This document shows, piece after piece, positions 34,652 through 43,200 of a DNA stretch of 64,000 bases (the first letter of the stretch is position 1; every line of letters starts with the position of its first letter). Both the position numbers and the translations under genes were made by a program. The stretch is from positions 21,746-85,745 of the forward strand of contig JAIYDI010000041.1 of NCBI GenBank assembly GCA_027487555.1, in the 5' to 3' direction. Below the pieces are notes generated by a model. That model had not been told where the DNA came from. It saw only the letters and a list, made by a program, of their open reading frames with translations, and ran no database searches. Origin of the DNA: Hyphomicrobiales bacterium. GTDB taxonomy: Bacteria > Pseudomonadota > Alphaproteobacteria > Rhizobiales > Devosiaceae.

Positions 34652-35302
34652 TCAGGTCGTGAGCACCCGGTGCAGCACGGCCTGCAGGTGGCCTTCGAGC
34701 GCGGCAATCGCTCCATCCGTATCGCGTGAGGCGAGCGCGTCGATGATGGCGATATGCTCGCGCATCGACTTCTCCGTATTGGCAGGGCCTACCGCCACCA
34801 TGTTGTGCAGCCGGATGATGTACATCTTCTGCGCGAGCCGGGCATAGACGGTCTCGATCTGGCGGTTGTCATAGGCTGAGATGAAGCTCTCGTGGAACGC
34901 GCTTTCGAGTTCGCGCACCGGTCCCCGGAACGCGTCGGGGGTCTCGGCCGTGCGCACCAGATCGATCACCGCGAGATGGCGCCCGCGCATGTCGTCGATC
35001 CATTCGGGCGTGACCATCGAGGCGAACTTCCTCAAGCCTTCGCGTTCCAGCATGCCGCGGAACTGGAACGTCTCGCCCATGAAGTTGACATCGAGCCGAA
35101 ACACCGTGATGCCGAGCTTGCGGCGCACCTGCACCATCCCCTCGGCCTCGAGCAAGGTCGTCGTCTCGCGCATCGGCGACAGCGATAACCCGAGGATTTC
35201 GGCCAGTTCCTCCTGCCGGAGCGTCTGGCCGAACTTCAGTCGACCGGCGATCAGGGCATCGAAGAAACGCCTGTAGCCGAGATTGTCGATTACGCCCTGC
35301 AC
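34652..35302 (-). CDS. GntR family regulator with FCD domain
   Basis: A 216-residue protein. The winged helix is near residues 20-70 (LKFGQTLRQEELAEILGLSLSPMRETTTLLEAEGMVQVRRKLGITVFRLD). The rest is the all-helical FCD ligand domain, with metal-site His/Asp candidates in LESAFHESFISAYDN and MREHIAIIDALASRD. FCD regulators often sense hexuronates and other acid sugars. It is divergent from the importer and mannonate dehydratase operon at 35593, with an 18-bp perfect palindrome between them, so it is probably that operon's repressor. Confidence 0.93.
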   Translation of the reverse strand: MQGVIDNLGYRRFFDALIAGRLKFGQTLRQEELAEILGLSLSPMRETTTLLEAEGMVQVRRKLGITVFRLDVNFMGETFQFRGMLEREGLRKFASMVTPEWIDDMRGRHLAVIDLVRTAETPDAFRGPVRELESAFHESFISAYDNRQIETVYARLAQKMYIIRLHNMVAVGPANTEKSMREHIAIIDALASRDTDGAIAALEGHLQAVLHRVLTT

Positions 35303-35440
35303 GCCTCACTCCTTGCAAATGCGCGCTTCTACCGACAGCAGGCCGCGCTGTCACCGCCAACCCGCCATAGATCCTAAGTCGTAAAGGTGGCCCAGCGCGT
35401 TGACATGGCTTTCATTCACCATATACGCTTCTATTTAGCC

Positions 35441-35458
35441 GATTAAATATATTTAATC
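35441..35458. promoter_or_regulatory. Perfect 18-bp AT-rich palindrome, GntR operator candidate
   Basis: GATTAAATATATTTAATC is an exact palindrome in the 290-bp gap between the divergent GntR regulator and the ABC importer. It is very AT-rich for this GC-rich chromosome. Its position, about 135 bp before each start, fits a regulatory site. The rest of the gap (35303-35592) shows a GGGAGAG ribosome binding site before 35593 and nothing else recognisable. Confidence 0.55.
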
Positions 35459-35592
35459 CCGGTCAGCCCCATCTTGACCGGTCCTTGCGAGGGGGAGACG
35501 GCCGGTACGCCGAGGGAGACGGCGGCCGGCCGGCCTCGCATAACGCTGAGAGCGCAGGCGCCGCCTGAACGCCGATAAGAGGGAGAGACGTT

Positions 35593-36900
35593 ATGAACGA
35601 GACCAAGTGGTCGCGCAGAAAACTGCTGGGCACAGCCGCAAGCGGGTTGGCGCTCGCCGCCGCCACCAGCTTCCCCATGCCCGCCATCGCGCAGGGCAAG
35701 AAGCTCACCTACTGGGGCGGGCTGATCTTTTCCGACGATGCCAACAAGCTGCTCGTCGACACCATCAATGCCTGGGGTGCCGCCAATGGCGTCGCGACCG
35801 AAGTGGTGATGATCAACCAGAACGAAACCACCCAGAAAGTCTCGGCCGCCGTCGCGTCGAACACCATGCCCGACGCACTCGATGTCGGTCTCGATCTGCT
35901 GATGCTGCTGTCGCGTCAGGGCGTCTTCAGCACCATCGATGATCTCTATACCAAGGTCGGCGACGCACAGGGCGGCTGGTTCGAGGGCCCCGCCAAGGCC
36001 ACCGACACCAGCGCTGTCGCTGGTGGGCGCACCGGCCTGCCCTTCGGCGTCAACGGCAATCTGCTGCTCCGCCGCAAGGATCTGCTGGAGCCAGCCGGCT
36101 TCGCCGAGCCGCCCGCGACCTGGGACGAACTCGTCGCGCAGGCCACCGCGGTGAACAAGCCACCGGTGTTCGGCCTCGGCCTCGCGCTCTCCAATGTTGG
36201 CGACGCCAACCTGCAGATTTCCGTGCTGCAAAGCTACGGTGGCCGTATCGCCGACGATGCCGGCAAGGTCTGCACCATCAAGTCCGAGGCCACGCGCACC
36301 TGGTTGACCTGGCTGAAATCGGCCTGGGACAAGGGCCTCTTCCCGCCCGGCAACACCACCTGGGACGGTGCCGGCGACAATCAGGCCTACCTGTCGGGTC
36401 AGGCGGCCTTCATCGCCAATACCGGCTCGGTCGGCATCGCTGCGCGCAAGGACGACCCGGAACTCTTCGCCGCCAGCCTGTTCTCGCCTCTGCCGGCCGG
36501 ACCGATGGGCCGGATCTCGCCGATCACGCCGCAGTCCCGCGCCATCACCAAGGCAAGCGGCAACCAGGATGAAGCCCGGGCGCTGCTCGAGTACCTCGCC
36601 AATCCGGACTTCATGAACGCCTATTTCAGTGTCGCCATCTACGGGCCGGTGCTGAAGGCGCAGGAGAGCGTCGCCGCCTTCAACGGCGACAACGCCATCC
36701 TTGCGGGTCTGCTCGGCCTCGCAAAGGCGGGCACCGCGCCGGGCGCGCCCGATGTCTACAATGCCGCCTTCGCCGACTTCTCCGCCAATTTCGTCGTGCC
36801 GAAAATGGCGCAGCGCGTCGTGGTCGATGGCTGGGATTTCGACAGGGCCATGGATGAGGCCCAGGCGACAGGCGACGCCATCTACGCGAAATATGCCTGA
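35593..36900 (+). CDS. CUT1 ABC transporter sugar-binding protein (Tat-exported)
   Basis: A 435-residue family-1 solute-binding protein. The N-terminus MNETKWSRRKLLGTAASGLA has a twin-arginine motif (SRRKLLG) and a hydrophobic core, then AIA cleavage at about residue 33, so it is probably exported folded. The body has the family pattern (YWGGLIFSDDANKLLVDTINAWGA, DALDVGLDLLMLLSRQGVF, GGRTGLPFGVNGNLLLRRKDLLEPAGFAEPPATWDEL). It heads an operon with two permeases and a mannonate dehydratase-like enzyme, so the ligand is probably a hexuronate, an oligouronide or a related acid. Confidence 0.92.
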   Translation: MNETKWSRRKLLGTAASGLALAAATSFPMPAIAQGKKLTYWGGLIFSDDANKLLVDTINAWGAANGVATEVVMINQNETTQKVSAAVASNTMPDALDVGLDLLMLLSRQGVFSTIDDLYTKVGDAQGGWFEGPAKATDTSAVAGGRTGLPFGVNGNLLLRRKDLLEPAGFAEPPATWDELVAQATAVNKPPVFGLGLALSNVGDANLQISVLQSYGGRIADDAGKVCTIKSEATRTWLTWLKSAWDKGLFPPGNTTWDGAGDNQAYLSGQAAFIANTGSVGIAARKDDPELFAASLFSPLPAGPMGRISPITPQSRAITKASGNQDEARALLEYLANPDFMNAYFSVAIYGPVLKAQESVAAFNGDNAILAGLLGLAKAGTAPGAPDVYNAAFADFSANFVVPKMAQRVVVDGWDFDRAMDEAQATGDAIYAKYA

Positions 36901-37017
36901 CCTGCCTGACATCGTGCCGCGGGTGGCCCCAGAGCCATCCGCGGCATCCCTTTCTTCAGGAGGCCCCGACATGGCCGCGCCCCCGCACGCCGCTGAAATT
37001 GTTTGGCGAGGTGGAGA

Positions 37018-37893
37018 ATGACCGCCGCGCTGCGCCTGCGGCTGTTCGCCTATATGCTGGTTGCGCCGGTGGTGCTGCTCATCCTCGGGCTCGTCGCCTA
37101 CCCGTTCCTCTTCGCCATCTGGGTCAGTTTCACCGATCAGGTGATCGGCAGTGTCGGGCGCTTCATCGGCTTTGACAATTTCATCTATCTGAGCAAATCC
37201 GCCACCTTCGGCGCGGCTATCTGGAACACCATCACCATCGTGCTGGTCTCCGATGTGCTGAAGCTCGGTATCGGGCTTGGCCTCGCGCTGCTCGTGCACC
37301 AGGCCCTGCCCGGCCGCGGCCTGTTCCGCTCGGTGCTGATGCTGCCCTGGGCCATGCCGGCCTTCGTCGCCTTCCTCACCTGGCGCGTGCTCTACCAGCC
37401 GCTCGGCGGCGGCATAAATCTCATCCTCAACCAGACCGGCCTCTATTCGGGCACGATCGACTGGCTGGGCCAGCGCCAGACAGCGATGAGTTCGGTGATC
37501 ATCGCCTCGGTGTGGCGCGGCTTTCCGTTCTGGTTCGTCTCCATCCTCGCCGCGCTCCAGACCGTCCCGCGCGAGCTCTACGAAGCCGCCACCGTCGATG
37601 GGGCCAATCGCTGGCAGCGCTTCTGGTCGGTCACCGTACCGGGCATCCGCCAGGTGGTGATCGTCACGACGCTGCTCAGTTCCATCTGGACGGCGAATGC
37701 CTTCGAGCATGTCTGGCTCCTGACGCAAGGCGGCCCCTCCGATGCCACCATGGTCTTCCCCGTGCTCGCCTATTACGGCATGCAGACCCAGCGTATCGGC
37801 GAGGCCGCCGCCGTCTCGGTCTATATGCTGCCCGTGCTCGGCATTCTGGTGATCCTCGCCACCTCGCTGATGATGCGGAGGGAGGAGCAATGA
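37018..37893 (+). CDS. CUT1 ABC transporter permease (MalF type)
   Basis: A 291-residue permease from ATG 37018, which follows GAGGTGGAGA; a TTG 15 bp upstream is less favoured. Six helices are predicted. The EAA loop is VPRELYEAATVDGANRWQRFWSVTVPGIR, and helix 3 begins VLMLPWAMPAFVAFLTWRVLYQP. Its stop overlaps the start of the next permease (ATGA). It forms the channel with that permease. No ATPase gene is in this operon. Confidence 0.94.
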   Translation: MTAALRLRLFAYMLVAPVVLLILGLVAYPFLFAIWVSFTDQVIGSVGRFIGFDNFIYLSKSATFGAAIWNTITIVLVSDVLKLGIGLGLALLVHQALPGRGLFRSVLMLPWAMPAFVAFLTWRVLYQPLGGGINLILNQTGLYSGTIDWLGQRQTAMSSVIIASVWRGFPFWFVSILAALQTVPRELYEAATVDGANRWQRFWSVTVPGIRQVVIVTTLLSSIWTANAFEHVWLLTQGGPSDATMVFPVLAYYGMQTQRIGEAAAVSVYMLPVLGILVILATSLMMRREEQ

Positions 37894-38777
37894 GCAACAT
37901 CGCCCGTGCCGCCCTGCCCGATACGGCCAGCATCGCCCGCACCCGCGCCCGCAACCGCCGGCTGCTTGGCCGCATCTTCTCCTATCTCGCGCTTGGCCTC
38001 GCGGCGCTCCTCGTGCTCTTCCCGATCTACTGGATGATCATCACGTCCCTGAAGCTGCCGCGCGAAATCTTCCGCTTGCCCTCGCTGTGGCCCAAGGTCT
38101 TCACCGGCGACAATTTTGCCAAACTGCTCTCCGATGGCGGCTTTGTCCTCGCCATCCGCAACAGCTTCATCGTCTCGGCCACCGTCACCATCATCTCGGT
38201 GATCCTCTCGAGCTTTGCCGCCTATTCCATGGTGCGCTTCCGCTACCGCTTCCGCGGGCTCATCGGCCGGCTCATCCTCTTCGCCTATCTCACCCCCGGC
38301 TCGCTGCTGTTCATTCCGCTGTCGATCGTCATGGCGCAGCTGAAACTCGGCAATTCGCTGGTTGGCCTCGTTCTCGTCTACCTCACCTTCTCGCTGCCGC
38401 TCTCCACCTGGCTGCTGCAGGGCTATTTCCGCGGCGTGCCGCGCGAACTCGAGGAACAGGGGCTGATCGACGGCCTCACCCGCATGGGCGCGCTCATCCG
38501 CATCGTGCTGCCGCTTTCGGCACCGGGCATCGCCGCCGTCGCCATCTTCACCTTCACCGGCGCCTGGAACGAGCTGCTCTTCGCGCTTGTGCTGGTCACC
38601 TCCGAGAGCCAGCGCACCGCGCCGCTGGCACTGAGCTATCTCATCACGTCCGACGTCCTGCCCTGGGGCCCCCTGATGGCGGGCGCGGTGATCTCTTCGG
38701 TGCCGCTGATGATCCTTTACTTCGTCGCCCAGCGTTTCATGGTAGCCGGCATGACCGAGGGGTCGGTAAAGGGCTGA
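37890..38777 (+). CDS. CUT1 ABC transporter permease (MalG type)
   Basis: A 295-residue permease from ATG 37890, which follows GGAGGAGC and overlaps the upstream stop by 4 bp. The EAA loop is VPRELEEQGLIDGLTRMGALIRIVLPLSAPG, and the C-terminus ends MVAGMTEGSVKG, typical of MalG-type subunits. It pairs with the MalF-type permease. Since the operon lacks an ATPase, a shared UgpC/MalK-type protein, such as that at 23989-25095, is probably used. Confidence 0.94.
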   Translation: MSNIARAALPDTASIARTRARNRRLLGRIFSYLALGLAALLVLFPIYWMIITSLKLPREIFRLPSLWPKVFTGDNFAKLLSDGGFVLAIRNSFIVSATVTIISVILSSFAAYSMVRFRYRFRGLIGRLILFAYLTPGSLLFIPLSIVMAQLKLGNSLVGLVLVYLTFSLPLSTWLLQGYFRGVPRELEEQGLIDGLTRMGALIRIVLPLSAPGIAAVAIFTFTGAWNELLFALVLVTSESQRTAPLALSYLITSDVLPWGPLMAGAVISSVPLMILYFVAQRFMVAGMTEGSVKG

Positions 38778-38832
38778 TACGAATTTACGGGCGCACAGAC
38801 GCCGCACGCATTTCAGGAGGAGACTGAAGACT

Positions 38833-39882
38833 ATGGGTATCCGCGTTGCAGTGGGCCAGTTCCACGAACTGACCGAGGAGCGGCTGCGTTTCGCCGCGCA
38901 GATCGGCGCCACCGGGCTACAGATGAACAACCCCACCCTGCCCGGCGATCATCGCTGGGATGAGGCCGATGTCCGCGCGCTGGTCGACAAGGTCGAGGCC
39001 GCCGGGCTCAAGTTCGAAGCCATCGAAAACGTCCCCACGCATTTCTACCACAAGGCGATGATGGGGCTCGATGGCCGCGACGAGCAGATCGAGAACTACC
39101 AGGCCACCATCCGCGCCGTCGCCCGCGCCGGCATTCCGGTGCTCGGCCTGCATTTCATGCCCAATTCCGTCTGGACCACCGATCGCAATGGCGCGACGCG
39201 TGGCGGCGCCGTCGCCCGGCAGTTCGATATGGATGTGGTCGAGGCGAACGAAGGCAATCTCGAACTCCTCCGCTCCTTCATGCCCACCACGCTTGGGCGC
39301 GCCTCCTCCATGCCGCTCTTCGGCAAGGATGGCCCGGTGATCACCGAAGATCAGATGTGGGCCAACTACACCTATTTCATGCAGGCGGTTTTGCCCGTCG
39401 CTGAACAGGAGGGGCTGAAACTCGCGCTCCACCCCGATGATCCGCCGGTGCCCATGCTCGGCGGCGTCGCACGGCTGTTCTACAAGCCAGAAAACTTCAA
39501 GAAAGCCTACGATCTCGTCGGCCGCTCCGAGGCCTGGAGTCTCGATCTCTGCCTCGGCTGCTGCTCGGAAATGACGGGCGGCAAGCAGAACGTCACCGAG
39601 ATGATCGAGTATTTCGCCCCCAAGGGCCGCATCTCCTACATCCATTTCCGCGACGTGAAGGGCACCGTGCCCAACTTCACCGAGTGCTTTATCGGCGATG
39701 GCAATTTCGACCCGGCCGAAGTCATCGTGCTCTTGGCGAAGAATGGCTTCGACGGCTTTCTCCTCGATGACCACGTGCCCAAAATGGATGGCGACAGCGA
39801 CTGGAACCATCGCGGCCGCGCCCACGCCATCGGCTATATGCAGGGCCTGATCCGCATGGCGGAATTCATGAAGGTGCTGTGA
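38833..39882 (+). CDS. uxuA: Mannonate dehydratase (UxuA family)
   Basis: A 349-residue TIM-barrel protein; ATG 38833 follows CAGGAGGAGAC. UxuA-family marks include IENVPTHFYHKAMMGLDGRDEQIENYQATIRAVARAGIPVLGLHFMP, the metal/substrate block LALHPDDPPVPMLGGVARLF, DLCLGCCSEM, ISYIHFRDVKGTVPNFTECFIGDGNFD and LLDDHVPKMDGD. UxuA dehydrates D-mannonate to 2-keto-3-deoxygluconate in glucuronate breakdown. The binding protein and permeases upstream and the FCD-type GntR regulator support an acid-sugar catabolic operon. Related dehydratases with altered specificity cannot be excluded. Confidence 0.85.
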   Translation: MGIRVAVGQFHELTEERLRFAAQIGATGLQMNNPTLPGDHRWDEADVRALVDKVEAAGLKFEAIENVPTHFYHKAMMGLDGRDEQIENYQATIRAVARAGIPVLGLHFMPNSVWTTDRNGATRGGAVARQFDMDVVEANEGNLELLRSFMPTTLGRASSMPLFGKDGPVITEDQMWANYTYFMQAVLPVAEQEGLKLALHPDDPPVPMLGGVARLFYKPENFKKAYDLVGRSEAWSLDLCLGCCSEMTGGKQNVTEMIEYFAPKGRISYIHFRDVKGTVPNFTECFIGDGNFDPAEVIVLLAKNGFDGFLLDDHVPKMDGDSDWNHRGRAHAIGYMQGLIRMAEFMKVL

Positions 39883-39897
39883 GGGAGAGCGCGCCGG

Positions 39898-40075
39898 ACC
39901 TCATGCTGAGCCTGTCGAAGCACGAGTTCCGATGCCGCCACAAACGCGGTGTCACCCCGACGAAGGTCGGGGCCCATCCTGAGATGGTTCCGCAGCCGCA
40001 AGGTGGCTGCGGAAGTCACCAAAGACCCCATGGTGAGCTTCCTCATCGTGAGCCTGTCGAACGACGAACCACGAG
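39898..40075. repeat. REP-type repeat cluster with hairpins, copy 3
   Basis: Two copies of the TGAGCCTGTCGAA core (near 39907 and 40050) flank two other hairpins: CCCCGAC-GAAG-GTCGGGG (39955-39972) and CCGCAGCC with GGCTGCGG (39990-40012). The cluster lies in the 361-bp gap between the mannonate dehydratase and the HigA-fused giant gene. The remaining 170 bp carry the promoter region of that gene. Confidence 0.7.
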
Positions 40076-40243
40076 GTCCGTGCGCGCGGACGCCGTTTGG
40101 GCAACATTGTTCCAAGCAGAAGCAAGCTCACTCGTCGCAGGCTCTGCGTCGCACAGAAGTTCTGACGGCAGTGATTGCATTTCGTTAGGCGTTACCTTAC
40201 ACTTTACGGAACGTTTGATCCCCCTAAGCGGAGCATACCTGGC

Positions 40244-43200
40244 GTGACGAACACCCCACAGCATCCCGGCCCGTGGCTACGTGAGACCTATCTCGCACCG
40301 CGCAAGATCAACGTTACGCAGGCCGCCCAGCTCATCGGCATCAGCAGGCCGGGTGTGTCCAACTTCCTCAACGGCAAGGTATCGGCCACTGACCATATGG
40401 CCTCGCGGATCGAGGCTGCGTTCTCCATACCGAAGGCGACCCTTCTCAAGATGCAGGCCGAGCACGATGCTGCCGCCGCCACGGAAGGGGCTCCAGCTGG
40501 CACAAAACGCTATGTCCCGCCCTTCCTTGCGATCAAGGCAAACGAGATCGTGGCGTGGGCGGACCACAACATACCGGCCCGGATTCGCTTCTCCGTGCTG
40601 CTGCGAACGCTTGTTCATTCGACGGGCGCCGGACTCGAGCAGGTAGACTTCCCCGGAAATGATGACGCTGAGCGACCGGGATGGGACGGGTTTGCCAAGG
40701 CAACGGCCGGCACGCCCTGGGTCCCGGCCGGGGTGTCGGGCTGGGAATTTGGTGTCACGCAGGACGTCAAGGGAAAGGCGGACGGCGACTTCGCCAAGAG
40801 CGTCAAGGCTCACAAGCCTGCTGAGCGCAAGAACATCACCTTCATCTTTGCAACCCCGCGCCGATGGCCCGGGAAAGATGAATGGGTCAAGGAAATGCGC
40901 TCCAAGAAACTCTGGAAGGACGTCAGGGCCTATGATGCCAGTGACCTCGAGCAATGGCTCGAGCAGTCGCCATCGGCGCAGGCCTGGTTCGCTGGTGAAG
41001 CGCTGAGGCCTTCGCAAGGGGCGAAATCACTCGACAAGGCGTGGGACGAATGGGCCAGTGTCGCGAGCCCAGCACTCGCGCCTGAGCTTTTCGCAACGGC
41101 GACGGAATCGGCTGTGCCGAAACTGAAAGCCTTTCTCACGAAACCAGCCGGCGCGCCGTTCGTGATTTCAGCGGATTCCGTTGAAGAGGCGCTGGCGCTG
41201 CTCGCGCAGGCATTTGGGAATGCTGAGCTGCTCGCGGACCGAGACCGCGTGTTGATTTTCGATCAGACAGGAACGCTCCCGAAGCTCGCGCAGGGCACCC
41301 AGGACTTTATCGCCGTCGCGCATACGCGAGACGTCGAGAAGGAGCTCGGCCCCTTCGTCCACAAGCTGCGCACTATCGTAATTTATCCGAGAAATGCGAC
41401 GAACGAAGATCCCAATATAACGTTGGAGCCGATCGGATACGAAGTCTTCCATAAAGGCCTCGAAGCAATGGGAATGGGGCGCGACGACATCAAGCGGCTG
41501 GAACATGAATCGGGTTACTCGCTCACCGTTCTGCGCCGCCGGCTCGCAAAGGTTGTAGGTGTAATAACGCCAGGCTGGGCGTCCGATCCCCACTTGGCTG
41601 CGTCCCTCGTCCCGCTCGTTCTAACCGGCGCATGGAATTCGGCCAACGTGTCGGACAAGGAAGCGGTCAGCCTGCTTACCGGGGGCAATCTATCCTACGA
41701 GGAGATCGAACGGCGCCTGCAGGACATGCTCCGGATCAACGACGCGCCGGTCTGGTCAGTAGGCACTTATCGCGGCGTCATCTCGAAGATCGATGCTCTG
41801 TTCGCGATCGCATACGCCATGACCCCCGCCGATTTGGAGCACTTTCTCGGCTTGGCGAGAATCGTGCTCAGCGAGGATGATCCATCGCTCGATGTTCCGG
41901 AAAAGGATCGCTGGTGGGCCGATGCCCAAGGCAAACGCCGCGAATTTTCGGGCGCGCTACGAAGTGGCTTTGGTGAAACACTGGTGCTGCTGGCTGTTCA
42001 CGGCAAGCACCTCTTTGGAAGCCGGTTTGGCTTTGACGGCGCGTGGCAGGCTGATCGCCTCGTGCGTGACGTGCTGCTGCCACTGACGACGCGTAAACTC
42101 GAAGCGAACGACCGCGACCTTCCCGTCTATGCGGAGGCCTCGCCGGACGCCTTCCTAAAAATCCTCGAAGAGGATCTTCGCGGAGACACCCCCCAGGTGT
42201 TCGGGCTGCTCCGGCCAGTAGATCACGGCTTTCTGGGGGTCGGGATTGTACGCACAGGACTGCTCTGGGCGCTTGAGGGGCTTGCTTGGAGCAAGGACAC
42301 CTTCCTTCGTGCCGTCCTGCTACTGGGAAAGCTCTCGGAGGTCGAACTCAACGACAATTGGTCTAACAAACCCATCAGCTCCCTGCGAGCGATCTTCCGG
42401 TCGTGGATGCCGCAAACCGCCGTGACGCATGATGAGCGGGTCCTCGCCGTGGCGAAGTTGATGGAAAAATATCCGCGTGCTGGCTGGATCATCGTGACTG
42501 ACCAGTTTGGAACCTACGGCAATAGTGTCGGCCACTACTCCCACAAGCCCAAGTGGCGCTCCGACGGTTACGGCGCAGGCGAACCATACAAGATGACGGG
42601 GCCGGTCTACGCATTTAGCAGCGTCATGGTGGAGATGGCGCTGACGCAACCAGCCTATACTTCGGCGATGATCTGCGACTTGATCGAGCGGCTGCCTGCA
42701 CTCGAGACCGAGTCCCAGGAACGGGTGTGGGGCATCGTCTCTGGTTGGCTCACCACCAAACCGAGTGATGACGACATCGCAGCAGTCCGTGAGAAAGTTC
42801 GCGTAACCGTTCTCTCGCGCCGTGGGCGGAAACGCGGCTCCGGCTCTGACTTTGCTACGCTCTCGCGAACGGCACGAAAGGTCTACGTTTCACTCGAACC
42901 CGCCGATGTCGTCAGGAAGTATGAGTGGCTATTCCGCCAAACGTGGGTTGAAGAATCTGCAGATGAGCGTGAGGAAGCCGACCTAGACTATAGCGCACGC
43001 GCAAGGATGATCGAGAAACTGCGAATCGATGCCGTTCGCACGGTCTACGAAAACCGCGGCCTTGAAGGCATTTTTGCACTGGCTGAAAAAGGCCGCGCGC
43101 AAGGTGAGATCGGCGCCCACTTCGTCCGAAACGTGCTGGATGAAGACGGCCGAGCCACTTTCATCATAGAGGGGATGCGTCCAGGCACTAACGAGCTCGC

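Noticed and set aside
35443..37890. An 815-codon open frame on the minus strand opposite the ABC importer
   Set aside because: It is antisense to three clear transporter genes. Its composition (His, Gly, Glu, Arg-rich) is the usual shadow of GC-rich codon bias, and it has no domain pattern.
40175..40243. An earlier in-frame ATG for the giant HigA-fused protein
   Set aside because: It would add 23 residues with no similarity to HigA proteins and would absorb the likely promoter. The GTG at 40244 starts at the normal HigA N-terminus.
40244..40480. A free-standing HigA antitoxin with a HigB partner
   Set aside because: The HTH is continuous with the 1365-residue frame, and no HigB-like toxin gene is present up- or downstream.
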